Assembly: GCA_016712355.1 (NCBI GenBank)
Contig: JADJRF010000005.1
Span: 310,001 to 374,000 of the forward strand
Source of the DNA: Vampirovibrionales bacterium
GTDB lineage: Bacteria > Cyanobacteriota > Vampirovibrionia > Vampirovibrionales > Vampirovibrionaceae
DNA length: 64,000 nucleotides
Direction of reading: 5' to 3'
This document shows, one piece after another, positions 1 through 7,485 of the stretch. The notes beneath the pieces are model-generated. The model was not told where the DNA came from. It saw nothing but the letters and a program-made list of their open reading frames with translations, and made no database searches. The first letter of the stretch is position 1; the number at the start of each line of letters is the position of its first letter. The translations under genes and the position numbers were made by a program.

Positions 1-447
1 ACCGACCAGATCCCAATTGCCTTGCTGCGTATAGAATTTAACGGCGAATCCGCGCACGTCGCGCGGCGTATCAACCGATCCGGCGCCGCCTGCGACCGTC
101 GAAAATCTCGCAAACACCGGCACGCGCTCGCCTTTGGTTTGGAAAAGCGAGGCCTGAGTCAGCTCGGGTATCGGCCGCGTACACTCGAAAAAGCCGTGCG
201 CTCCTGAACCGCGCGCATGCACAATGCGCTCCGGGATACGCTCGTGGTCAAAGTGAAAGATCTTTTCGCGGACAATAAAGTCTTCCAGCAGCGTGGGGCC
301 GCGCTCGCCAGCGCGTAATGAATTCTGGTTATCTGCAATGGGCAGCCCGTGATTAGTGGTTAAAATAGCCGCTTCATCGCCGCGCGGGGCTTGTTGATGC
401 GTTTCGCCGCCATTGCCAGTATCGACGGATTTTTTAGAATTGGGCAT
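1..447 (-). CDS. katE: Catalase, large-subunit (KatE/HPII-like) type, N-terminal part
   Basis: This is the first 149 codons of a catalase; the gene runs off the left edge of the window. Heme catalases split hydrogen peroxide into water and oxygen in the cytoplasm. After a polar leader of about 30 residues (MPNSKKSVDTGNGG...), the reading frame shows the family signature LTTNHGLPIADNQNSL, then GPTLLEDFIVREKIFHFDHE and IPERIVHARGSGAHGFFE, which contains the distal active-site His. RFSTVAGGAGSVDTPRDVRG follows, as expected in the heme pocket. The N-terminal leader is longer than in small-subunit catalases and points to the clade 2 (KatE) type, but size cannot be checked because the 3' end is missing. 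The start at 447 has an AGAGG ribosome site just upstream. No promoter operator was recognised. Confidence 0.93.
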   Translation of the reverse strand, partial: MPNSKKSVDTGNGGETHQQAPRGDEAAILTTNHGLPIADNQNSLRAGERGPTLLEDFIVREKIFHFDHERIPERIVHARGSGAHGFFECTRPIPELTQASLFQTKGERVPVFARFSTVAGGAGSVDTPRDVRGFAVKFYTQQGNWDLVG

Positions 448-566
448 GAGAATCGCCTCTCTTTTATTGTCAATCTGATTTCTATTTCAATTTTCTCTAC
501 TGCTCAATTTTCTCTATTGTTTTACAGGGCCAGGGATAGCCCCGCTAAAGAGTGAGAAAGAGAGAA

Positions 567-589
567 GGGCGCATAGTCAAGATGCGCCC
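567..589 (-). terminator. Hairpin, probable terminator of the GlsB-like gene
   Basis: A perfect 8-bp stem (GGGCGCAT/ATGCGCCC) with a 7-base loop lies about 40 bases after the minus-strand gene at 632-901. On the minus strand it is followed by a pyrimidine stretch (TTCTCTCTTTCTC) rather than a pure U-run, so it is a moderate terminator candidate. Confidence 0.5.
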
Positions 590-631
590 AACCCTCTTGA
601 AAATTACGACTCGCGACGGGTACGCGACGCG

Positions 632-901
632 CTATCGAACGCTGCCGCGACGCATCAGATTGATGAGACCCAACAAGAGCACGGCCCCGACAAACGACAC
701 GAGCAGCGAACGAATATCAAACGCACCCGAGGTAATCGGCGCGCCGCCCAGCAAAGGCGTCAAGACGAAGCCCGCCAGAATGGCGCCCACGATGCCGACG
801 ACGATATTCAGGAAAATACCCTGTTGCGCATCCGTCCGCATCACGATGCTGGCCAACCAGCCCAGAATACCGCCGACAATGATAATAGCGAGAATGGTCA
901 T
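632..901 (-). CDS. GlsB/YeaQ/YmgE family stress-response membrane protein
   Basis: An 89-residue integral membrane protein of the transglycosylase-associated (GlsB/YeaQ/YmgE) family. It has three hydrophobic segments (about residues 2-22, 28-50 and 65-83). Family features are the opening TILAIIIVGGILGWLAS and the glycine-rich second helix NIVVGIVGAILAGFVL, ending in a short basic tail. Members are induced by envelope, acid or osmotic stress, but the biochemical role is unknown. Length is typical. The start is supported by AGGAGG 10 bases upstream. The gene stands alone, with a long AT-rich pyrimidine/purine leader upstream and a hairpin downstream. The neighbouring catalase fits a stress-response context, which is only suggestive. 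Confidence 0.85.
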   Translation of the reverse strand: MTILAIIIVGGILGWLASIVMRTDAQQGIFLNIVVGIVGAILAGFVLTPLLGGAPITSGAFDIRSLLVSFVGAVLLLGLINLMRRGSVR

Positions 902-939
902 AATTGAGGTTGCCTCCTATGTCTTTCTAACTGATATTT

Positions 940-1075
940 TTTGCTGACCTGTTATATTATTTTTATCTGTATCTGTTTTACCTGTCTACAGCCTACTGTC
1001 TATTTTTTATCTATCTACCTGTCTATTTTTTTACCTGCCTGCCTATCTACCTGGCTATCGGCCCGCCTCTTTTTG
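940..1075 (-). repeat. Low-complexity degenerate CTAT/CTGT tract in the leader of the GlsB-like gene
   Basis: About 130 bases composed of imperfect CTAT, CTGT and CCTG words interrupted by T-runs. The word CTATCTACCTG occurs twice. On the minus strand, which is the sense of the downstream stress gene, it reads as purine-rich GATA/GACA words with A-runs. It looks like slippage-derived simple sequence rather than a gene. Confidence 0.6.
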
Positions 1076-1493
1076 AGTCCCTGAAAGAGTTTAGGCATCC
1101 GCTATCGGGTTGAAGAACAGAGATCATGAATAACAGGCTTTCTACGAAGAACCCTCTCCACATAAAGAATGGCGAACACACAGGCGAAGCACTGGCAGAC
1201 GCCGCCGCCACACCCTCAGAAAAAACCCTTCAGAAAAAGCCCTTCAAACGCTTAAGACAAACTGATTATGATTCTTCTGTATTTCTTCCCTTTGGTTATG
1301 ACATATATTTCGAATTAATCCTAGCATTGTTAATATTTATCAATTTTTGAGCGACCGGGAACAAAGCCGACAGATCAGCGCCTGCATTCAATTTTACTAA
1401 TTCAAGCCCCACACGAGAGGCGTGAATTTAACAAAAATTCATACTGACGCGCATCCCCCCCCTATCGCGCGACAAGCCGTCAGAATTTAAAAA
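1076..1493. other. Intergenic, AT-rich, no convincing gene
   Basis: This stretch between the simple-sequence tract and the tRNA is much more AT-rich than the rest. It contains one possible 74-codon frame (1126-1350, plus), but that frame has no clear ribosome site, no family resemblance and a hydrophobic AT-driven end, so I do not call it. A C7 run lies near 1456-1462. Confidence 0.5.
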
Positions 1494-1566
1494 TGGGCCT
1501 AGAGGGATTTGAACCCCCAGCCAAGGCGTTATGAGCGCCCTGCTCTAACCATTGAGCTATAGGCCC
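1494..1566 (-). tRNA. tRNA with CAU anticodon (elongator Met or Ile2)
   Basis: A complete 73-nt cloverleaf is readable on the minus strand. The acceptor is GGGCCTA/TAGGCCC, the D arm GCTC/GAGC, the anticodon loop CTCATAA, and the T loop TTCAAAT, with discriminator A. The CAU anticodon may be read as methionine, or as isoleucine AUA after lysidine modification by TilS; sequence alone does not settle which, though the CTCATAA loop is common in tRNA-Ile2. CCA is not encoded: the 3' end runs into TTTTTAAATT, which could also help termination. Confidence 0.93.
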
Positions 1567-1602
1567 ATCGCGTTCTTGTCGAGTTCTTATTGTATCGCAG
1601 CC

Positions 1603-2463
1603 TTAGCGACGCGCCCGACGAAAATGCGGCCGGGGCCATACCTTGGTCACAATGAGAAGACTGTCCTGCTCGGCCTTCATCGAAAAGGCGAAGCGCGGCG
1701 AAATGGTTGCGCTCTGACCCGGCGTCAACGGCAGGGTTTCGACGTCAGTGGTCATCGTCACCGCCCCGCTGACCAGCAGAATATACTGATACTGGGCGGA
1801 CCAGTGCCGCGTCAGCGCCGCGCCGGCTTGCAGCCATAAGCGCTGAACGCTGGCCTGTTCTTCCTGAAAAGCCGTCGAGTACACAATCGGGCGTTCCTGA
1901 GCCTCCAGCAGAGAATCGCGATGCAGTTGCATCACCGGCTGGGGGCGCTCCAGCATTAGCGGCTCGCCTTGGGCGTCTTCGGCCAGCAGTTCTTCGCATT
2001 TGCGCGCGGCCAGCGCCTTTTCTTCAGGCTCAAGAACCGATTCGGCCAGGGTAAAGACGCCATTCTCTTCTTCGCGCACATGGCAACTGAGACGTTCGTC
2101 AAAGCGCGCCAGTTGCTCAATGACTGAGGCGGGCAGCGATTTTTGAGCGGCGGCGGTCTCAATAGACTCCGCCAGCTCGAGTTCCAGAGCGACAATATCG
2201 TCGTGCTCCACCTGAAGCAGGACCATTGTCCGATACTGGTTTAATAAGGGAAACAGGCCCTGCTCTTCGCGCAGGTAGTGCAGTCGCAGGGTGTCGCGCA
2301 GGGCGTTAAAGCCATCGACGAAGGCCTCCAGCGCCGCGGCATCTCCGGCCTGGGCAGCAGGCGCCAGCTCGCGCAGCTCGACAATCAGCGTCTCGCAGCG
2401 ACGGTGATCGCGGCGCAGTTGATCCAGAATCGAAATGGTTTGCGGCAAGCAAGGGGGCGTCAT
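1603..2463 (-). CDS. Hemerythrin HHE-domain protein with C-terminal cupin-like domain
   Basis: A 286-residue cytoplasmic protein with two parts. Residues about 10-145 form a hemerythrin-like four-helix bundle. The expected di-iron ligands are visible: an early His in RRDHRR, a His and Glu in LHYLREEQGLFP, a His in QVEHDD, and the last pair in CHVREEENGVF. Residues about 185-280 look like a small cupin, with an amphipathic beta pattern (QYQYILLVSGAVTMTTD, LTPGQSATISPRFAFSM) and a short arginine-rich tail. HHE proteins bind oxygen, NO or iron, or act in damage repair; the cupin half may sense or scavenge. The exact reaction is unknown. The start at 2463 is the natural one for the bundle. It sits upstream of the tRNA on the same strand and appears to be a single-gene unit. 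Confidence 0.75.
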   Translation of the reverse strand: MTPPCLPQTISILDQLRRDHRRCETLIVELRELAPAAQAGDAAALEAFVDGFNALRDTLRLHYLREEQGLFPLLNQYRTMVLLQVEHDDIVALELELAESIETAAAQKSLPASVIEQLARFDERLSCHVREEENGVFTLAESVLEPEEKALAARKCEELLAEDAQGEPLMLERPQPVMQLHRDSLLEAQERPIVYSTAFQEEQASVQRLWLQAGAALTRHWSAQYQYILLVSGAVTMTTDVETLPLTPGQSATISPRFAFSMKAEQDSLLIVTKVWPRPHFRRARR

Positions 2464-2683
2464 GGCATGCGTCCTCTAATGTTTTTAGCGTTTGTCGCTC
2501 TTGAATAACGTGAATAACGTCTGGATGTCGCTTCTCTGTTTATCGCTTCTCTTTTGAGTCTTTCTGTTTTCTGACTCTCTTAATAGTGGCTATCTGGACG
2601 CGATCGGCGAAGCGGGCGAACGGGCTTATACCCGTCATACCATAACGAAAGGCGCGGCGACTCCCCCGGGTTTCCGAGACCGT

Positions 2684-3328
2684 TTAAAACCCGTTGCGCA
2701 GGGCCCAGACGATGGCTTCTGAGCGACTGGCGACGCCGATTTTACTGTAAATGCTATACAAGTGATTGTGGACGGTCTTCGGGCTGACGCACAATACATC
2801 GGCCAACTGCTGATTGGAGTGCCCGCGCGCCAGCGCCCCCAGCACTTCGCGCTCGCGGGCGGTGAGGGTAAAGGCGTCGCGCTCTTTCGCAGCGGCGCGC
2901 AGGGCGGCCACTCGCGCGGCCATCTCTGGGGCCAGCGGTACCGTTTGCCCAGCGGCGGCCTGGCGAATGGCGGCGGCCAGATCATCGAGCGCGGCGTCTT
3001 TGAGCAAAAATCCCAGGACGCCAATATCCAGAAAACGCTGGGCGGTTTGCGGGTCGTCCTCGTTGGTGAGGGCCAGAATTTTCGCCTGCGGCCACGCCGT
3101 CAAAATCGCGCGCGAGGCGTCATAACCGCTGAGCAGCGGCATGGCCGCGTCCATCAGGATAACATCCGGCTTGAGCGCCATGGCCTGCGCCACGGCCTCT
3201 TGTCCATTACCCGCCTCGCCCGCCACCACGACGCCGGGGGTCAGCGAGAGCAGTTGTTTCAGCCCCTGGCGCAAAATCGGATGATCATCGGCAAGTAAGA
3301 CGCGTAAGGGGATTGCGGTTTCAGCCAT
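2684..3328 (-). CDS. NarL/FixJ-type response regulator (receiver plus LuxR HTH)
   Basis: A 214-residue two-component response regulator. Residues 8-125 are a receiver with the acidic pair D14-D15 (LLADDHP), the phosphoacceptor D60 (VILMDAAMP), the switch Thr in LALTNED and the conserved Lys in FLLKDA. Residues about 150-212 are a LuxR/GerE helix-turn-helix (LTAREREVLGALARGHSNQQ, then SPKTVHNHLYSIYSKIG). It binds DNA when phosphorylated, presumably by the adjacent kinase. The start at 3328 (MAETAIPLRV) is chosen because the receiver fold begins there; a frame extension to 3505 lies wholly inside the kinase gene. It overlaps the kinase stop by 8 bases, so the pair is translationally coupled. 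Target genes cannot be read from the sequence. Confidence 0.93.
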   Translation of the reverse strand: MAETAIPLRVLLADDHPILRQGLKQLLSLTPGVVVAGEAGNGQEAVAQAMALKPDVILMDAAMPLLSGYDASRAILTAWPQAKILALTNEDDPQTAQRFLDIGVLGFLLKDAALDDLAAAIRQAAAGQTVPLAPEMAARVAALRAAAKERDAFTLTAREREVLGALARGHSNQQLADVLCVSPKTVHNHLYSIYSKIGVASRSEAIVWALRNGF

Positions 3329-4487
3329 GGGATTTTCCTGTTGCGGCGGTAGAGGGTCCTTTGGGCAATCGCAGTTCGACGCGCGCGCCGCGTTCGCTGG
3401 CAAGCGCCGTTTCGGCAGACAACAGACGGACGCTCGCCCCGAGTTCGCGCGCACGCTCCTGCAGGCCCACCAGCCCCAGATGCCCATCGCCGAGCAAGGC
3501 GTCATCGCAGGGCGGCTCGCGCCACGGAAAACCCGCGCCGTCGTCTGCGATCGTCAAATAAAAGCCGTCGTCCGCTTGGCGCAAGGCAATCGCGATGTGC
3601 GCGCCGCCGCTATGCTTGACCGCATTGCGGACCGCTTCCTGAATCATTCGAAACAGGTGCAGGCGCGCATGGTCATCGAGGCGATTATCCAGCGCGCCCG
3701 GCTCGCAAGGACGCCAATCCAGCGTGAAGGTCATCTCGGGGCTCAGACGCCGCTGCTTTTCGATGAACTGCTCCAGCGCCGGTAAAAATCCCAGACTGTC
3801 GAGCGACTCGGGCCGCAGATCGCGACTCAGACGCCGCACGGTCTTGAGCGCGTCAGAAATATCCTGGCCGATTTGCTTGAGTTCCGGCGTATCGCCCATA
3901 GTTTTCTGGCAAAATTGGGCCTGATAACCCAAAAACGTCAGCCGCTGCGCCAGATCGTCGTGCAATTCGCGCGACAGCGCCAGTCGCTCGGCCTCTACGC
4001 GCTCATCGAGCGACATCAGCAAATGGCTGAGCTCGCGATTCAGGTCGTGAACGTTTCGACGGGTGCGGATCATCCACGGGGCCCATTGAATCAAGCCAAT
4101 CGCCAGCAGCGAGATGCCCACGGTATACCCCAGGATCTTCTTGAGGAAGGCCTGCTCCCAACTGCGCCCAAACGGGACGCCGTGAAGTTGGAACAGCGCC
4201 AGCGTCGGCGGGTCGTCCAGCAAATCGACCCAACTGCCCATGGCAAGCAGACCTAAGCCAATCACGGCCATCCGCCAGCCGAATTGCGAAATTTCCGGCG
4301 TGCGGCGTTGAAGTCGCAGGCACGCAATAAAAAGCCCCGTCACGACCAGCGCATGCACCACTTCCACCAGCATCGTGTGCAGCCCAAGCTGATGATCCAC
4401 ATACGCCAGCGCCGCGCCAATGGCTATGACCGCCATCAAGGCGATCCCGTCTCGATGTTGGGGAGAAAAAAGCGAAAACGCGCGCAT
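3321..4487 (-). CDS. NarX/UhpB/DesK-type sensor histidine kinase (HisKA_3)
   Basis: A 388-residue membrane sensor kinase. Four membrane helices are predicted at about residues 14-30, 38-57, 71-90 and 118-138, without a recognisable extracytoplasmic sensor domain, so the signal may be sensed in the membrane. The dimerisation/phosphoacceptor box ERLALSRELHDDLAQRL carries H176. The catalytic part shows the N box (QEAVRNAVKHSG), the G1 box (IADDGAGF) and the G2 box (LGLVGLQERARELGA). The 3' end overlaps the response-regulator start by 8 bases. A GGAGG lies 14 bases before the ATG, slightly far. A perfect TATAAT at 4514-4519 lies 27 bases upstream, next to a 20-bp palindrome. Confidence 0.93.
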   Translation of the reverse strand: MRAFSLFSPQHRDGIALMAVIAIGAALAYVDHQLGLHTMLVEVVHALVVTGLFIACLRLQRRTPEISQFGWRMAVIGLGLLAMGSWVDLLDDPPTLALFQLHGVPFGRSWEQAFLKKILGYTVGISLLAIGLIQWAPWMIRTRRNVHDLNRELSHLLMSLDERVEAERLALSRELHDDLAQRLTFLGYQAQFCQKTMGDTPELKQIGQDISDALKTVRRLSRDLRPESLDSLGFLPALEQFIEKQRRLSPEMTFTLDWRPCEPGALDNRLDDHARLHLFRMIQEAVRNAVKHSGGAHIAIALRQADDGFYLTIADDGAGFPWREPPCDDALLGDGHLGLVGLQERARELGASVRLLSAETALASERGARVELRLPKGPSTAATGKSHG

Positions 4488-4513
4488 CGGCCCAATCGAC
4501 GCCTCCGACTTTT

Positions 4514-4556
4514 ATTATAAGGGCGCTTAAAGAAAAGGCCGACACGGGTGTCGGCC
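4514..4556 (-). promoter_or_regulatory. TATAAT promoter element and adjoining 20-bp palindrome upstream of the sensor kinase
   Basis: On the minus strand a consensus TATAAT (plus 4514-4519) precedes the kinase gene. The -35 position falls inside a perfect inverted repeat at 4537-4556 with 9-bp arms (GGCCGACAC/GTGTCGGCC) around a 2-base centre. The repeat is followed on the minus strand by TTTTCTTT. It could be an operator overlapping the -35 region, or an intrinsic terminator of an unseen minus-strand transcript from about 4560-4740. I cannot choose between these. Confidence 0.5.
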
Positions 4557-4742
4557 AAAGAACATGCGTATTCAGGGTCTGGTGGGTTACAAAACTCGAG
4601 ACGGGGCGGCGATCGCGCCGTTGCCGTTCAATGACATGATTAAACAGCGTCCGCGCCCGCGCGTCGTGAGACGGATTGCCCATCGCGGGTAGGAAAAACT
4701 TCCTGTTTTGCCGCCCCCGGTCGGCGTCCGCCATTTGGGGGT

Positions 4743-4771
4743 TTGTCGCCGGGGCGACGACGCTCTACAAT
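4743..4771 (+). promoter_or_regulatory. Sigma-70-like promoter of the proline dehydrogenase gene
   Basis: TTGTCG (4743-4748) and TACAAT (4766-4771) are separated by exactly 17 bases. The predicted start of transcription lies near 4778, giving a leader of about 43 bases. Confidence 0.55.
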
Positions 4772-4820
4772 GCCTTTATAGCGAGGGAAAGGCTATAACA
4801 AGACGATAAAAAGGCTACTA

Positions 4821-5732
4821 ATGAGCGCACTCTGGCAAACGTTTCTGGCGCAGGTCCTGCCGCTGGCCCCGTCATGGGCGCTGTGGCCGGTCGCCAGGCA
4901 ATACGTGGCAGGCGACTCGCTCGACGCCATGGCTGCCGTCGTTGGCGCGCTCAACGCCGAAGGCGCCCGCTGTACCGTTGATCTGCTCAGCGAAGACGTC
5001 ACCGACGCGGGACAGACCCGCGCCATTGCCGATCAGTACGCCGCCGCGCTGGACCGCATTGCGCATGAGCAGCTCAACAGCCATATCGCCATCAAACTGT
5101 CAGCCCTGGGACTGACGCAAGACGCAGACTTATGCCTGAATAACGCGCGGCGCCTGCTGACTCACGCCGGACGCACAGGCGCGTTTGTGCGAATCGATAT
5201 GGAAGACGCCACGCGCACCGAAGCGACGCTGAGCGCGTATGAGCGCCTGCGCGAAGAATTTGACAACGTCGGCGTGGCGATTCAGGCCTATCTGCGGCGA
5301 TCGCTGGCCGACGTGCGCCGCGTGAGCGAGGGCCCCCGCGCCGGGAATTTCCGGCTCTGCAAGGGCATTTACCGCGAATCGCGCGCCATCGCTTTTCAGG
5401 ACCCCGAAATTATCCGCCGCAATTACATGCGGCTCTTGAACGAGATGCTGGATCGCGGGGCGTTTACGGCCATCGCCACGCACGACGAACGGCTGATCTG
5501 GGAAGCCTGCCAATGTCTGGACGCGCGCGGCCTGGGCCCGGATCGCTATGAGTTTGAGATGCTTTATGGCGTGGATCCGCCCTTACGCCGCCAATTATTA
5601 TCGGAAGGCCGTCCGCTGCGCGTATACGTTCCCTTTGGACGCGACTGGCGGGCGTACTCGTTGCGAAGACTCCGCGAAAATCCGGCTATTGCGGGGCATA
5701 TCGCGCGGCAGTTTCTCGCAGGCGGGCGATAA
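4821..5732 (+). CDS. Proline dehydrogenase, monofunctional
   Basis: A 303-residue FAD-dependent proline dehydrogenase (PRODH). It oxidises L-proline to 1-pyrroline-5-carboxylate and feeds electrons to the membrane quinone pool. The beta8-alpha8 barrel signatures are clear: IAIKLSALGL, FVRIDMED, GVAIQAYLRRS, RLCKGIYRES, TAIATHDERL, YEFEMLYGVDP. The C-terminal substrate and FAD motif reads RVYVPFGRDW..YSLRRLRENP. Length matches the single-domain enzymes of Gram-positive and cyanobacteria-related bacteria rather than the bifunctional PutA. No P5C dehydrogenase is adjacent, so that step must be encoded elsewhere. It is monocistronic, with its own promoter at 4743-4771, and converges with the TPR gene. 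Ornithine aminotransferase at 47307 makes the same product pool. Confidence 0.9.
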   Translation: MSALWQTFLAQVLPLAPSWALWPVARQYVAGDSLDAMAAVVGALNAEGARCTVDLLSEDVTDAGQTRAIADQYAAALDRIAHEQLNSHIAIKLSALGLTQDADLCLNNARRLLTHAGRTGAFVRIDMEDATRTEATLSAYERLREEFDNVGVAIQAYLRRSLADVRRVSEGPRAGNFRLCKGIYRESRAIAFQDPEIIRRNYMRLLNEMLDRGAFTAIATHDERLIWEACQCLDARGLGPDRYEFEMLYGVDPPLRRQLLSEGRPLRVYVPFGRDWRAYSLRRLRENPAIAGHIARQFLAGGR

Positions 5733-5758
5733 TCGAGCCCAAAACGAGCCCCAAAAGC

Positions 5759-6613
5759 TCAGCGTTCGTCGCGATTAGGGTCCTGCGATCCGCCCATCAT
5801 GTCCATCGAGCCCATCATCTGGCTCATCATCATGGCGTTGAGCGCGGCGGGATCGAGCGCAGCGGCGGGCGGCTGGCCATTGGCGCCCGGCATCGCCTGA
5901 GGGGTCGTCATCCAGGGCTGAATCGCATTGACGCCGCTGGGATTCGCCATTGAATTGCCCATGGCATTGGCGCCCATCGAGCTCATCAACATCTGCATCG
6001 CCATCGCCTCTTGCGGCGTCCAGGCAGGGGTCGCAGACGCAGCCGGAACCGGCGTCGAAACCGTCGGCGGCGCCGGAGAGGCCTGTTGCGCGCTGGCAGC
6101 CGGGGAGCCGGCATTGACCGCAGAGGCCACAGGGGCCGACGGCGAGACCGTCGTCGCAGCAGCAGCGGCGACCGGTTGCAGGGGCGCGCTTCTTAAGACG
6201 GGCGCCAGCGGCGCATCGCTTTGCGCCTCAAATTTTTGCGCGCTTTGCGCATTATCTTTCCGGTCGCCCTGGGCCACTTGCAGGGCCAGCGCGGGCAGAT
6301 ACCGAAGCCCTTCCTGCGCAAGCGCCGCTTCGGGACCGTCTGGCGCGGCGAGCAGGACAGCTTCATAGGCCGCGCGGGCCTCGGCAATACGCCCCAGACG
6401 CGCGCTTGCGATGGCCAGATAATAGGCGTAACGCGGATTATCTGGCGATTTTTTCAGCAGCTTGTCAAAAATCTGCGCCGTCTGGACGTAATCGCCCTTT
6501 TGATAGGCCGCGGCGCCTTTCTCGTAAGGCCCGGCCTGCGCCGTGAGCGCGATCGACGCCCATAACAGCGCCGTGGCAATCAGCATTATCCCCCAAAGCG
6601 TGCGTGTGTTCAT
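5759..6613 (-). CDS. Secreted TPR protein with Pro/Ala-rich linker and Met-rich tail
   Basis: A 284-residue exported protein of unknown function. A signal peptide (NTRTLWGIMLIATALLWASI, cleavage likely after TAQA) is followed by about two tetratricopeptide repeats (GAAAYQKGDYVQTAQIFDKL; YAYYLAIASARLGRIAEARA). Then comes a long Ala/Pro/Ser/Val-rich linker and a Met-rich tail (MAMQMLMSSMG, NAMMMSQMMGSMDMMGG). TPRs mediate protein contacts; the tail could bind metal or form an oligomer, which is speculation. Start 6613 is preferred to an upstream in-frame ATG at 6652 because AGGAGG sits 10 bases before it and the signal peptide begins there. It converges with proline dehydrogenase and has no operon partner. 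Confidence 0.72.
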   Translation of the reverse strand: MNTRTLWGIMLIATALLWASIALTAQAGPYEKGAAAYQKGDYVQTAQIFDKLLKKSPDNPRYAYYLAIASARLGRIAEARAAYEAVLLAAPDGPEAALAQEGLRYLPALALQVAQGDRKDNAQSAQKFEAQSDAPLAPVLRSAPLQPVAAAAATTVSPSAPVASAVNAGSPAASAQQASPAPPTVSTPVPAASATPAWTPQEAMAMQMLMSSMGANAMGNSMANPSGVNAIQPWMTTPQAMPGANGQPPAAALDPAALNAMMMSQMMGSMDMMGGSQDPNRDER

Positions 6614-6796
6614 GTACCAGTCGCCTCCTGTTTTGAGAGTATACGCAGCCACGGCAAAATCGCAGGCCCAAACGACGGATTTTTAAGAACCCCGCAACGC
6701 CGCCAGCGGATTTAAGGGCCATTTTCAAGTTCAGCGCCCTTCGGTCGATAGTCTTCTCAGGCGCGAAGGACGCGTCCCCAGCAGCGAGCGCGTGAT

Positions 6797-7363
6797 ATGG
6801 ACAAGCCGAGCAAAACAGGACACCGCTGGTACGACCGGATTCCAGCCCTGTCTTCCGCCGTGGAGACGATTCTCCTCTTGCCGGAATCGCTCCAGCAGAT
6901 CGTGTGCCGGGCGATTGTCGCGATGGCGGACAAGGAATTTCAGGCGTCAGAGCGGATTCAGAATTTTAAATCGTTAGGCCCGGAAAGAATTCTGGCGTAC
7001 TTCAAGGCAAAAACCCGCAAACGCGCTTATGATCAGAGCCCCCATGCGCATAAAGCCCTGACGTATATGGGGCTGCTCTCGCCTGACGATCGCCAGTACA
7101 TGGCAGCAAGTATTCTGGAGTTAATGAGCCTGGTCAAGACCTATCTCGGGCATTGCCGCGCCGCCAGCGAACCGCCGGAAGAAGCGCATCTGGAGCGACT
7201 CAGCCAGACTTACGTGGAAGGCGGCAAGACCGCTGCGCTGCAAGTCCTGCGCGTCATCGAGAAAGAACTGCAGAAAAAAGTCGACCAGAAATCGCCGACG
7301 CCCAGCCAGCTCAAGGAATCTGAAGCGGGGATGCTGCTCCAGCAGCGGGTCGGACGCCTCTAG
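6797..7363 (+). CDS. Hypothetical protein, 188 residues
   Basis: A soluble, mostly helical protein that I do not recognise. It has no signal peptide or membrane segment. It contains two hydrophobic helical stretches (SAVETILLLPESLQQIVCRA; QYMAASILELMSLVKTYLGH) and a charged C-terminal half (RVIEKELQKKVDQKSPTPSQ) with coiled-coil character. Base composition and codon use match the neighbours, so it is probably a real resident gene. The ribosome site is weak. It lies upstream of map on the same strand, separated by 122 bases, so co-transcription with the alpha operon is possible but not shown. Confidence 0.6.
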   Translation: MDKPSKTGHRWYDRIPALSSAVETILLLPESLQQIVCRAIVAMADKEFQASERIQNFKSLGPERILAYFKAKTRKRAYDQSPHAHKALTYMGLLSPDDRQYMAASILELMSLVKTYLGHCRAASEPPEEAHLERLSQTYVEGGKTAALQVLRVIEKELQKKVDQKSPTPSQLKESEAGMLLQQRVGRL

Positions 7364-7485
7364 CCGATGCCGCGAGCGCGCGGCAAGCGCCAGCGATAAA
7401 AACCCATTTCGGGCGGTTCCCCTGAACGGCTTCCCGGTTACAATGAAGGCGACAGCCCCCCATGACATGAGGAAAGGCGCCTGCC

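Noticed and set aside
1126..1350. 74-codon plus-strand frame
   Set aside because: AT-rich context, no ribosome site, no family resemblance; the hydrophobic end follows from AT codons.
4003..4734. 243-codon minus frame overlapping the sensor kinase
   Set aside because: It runs through the promoter/palindrome region and the kinase in another frame; composition is not protein-like.
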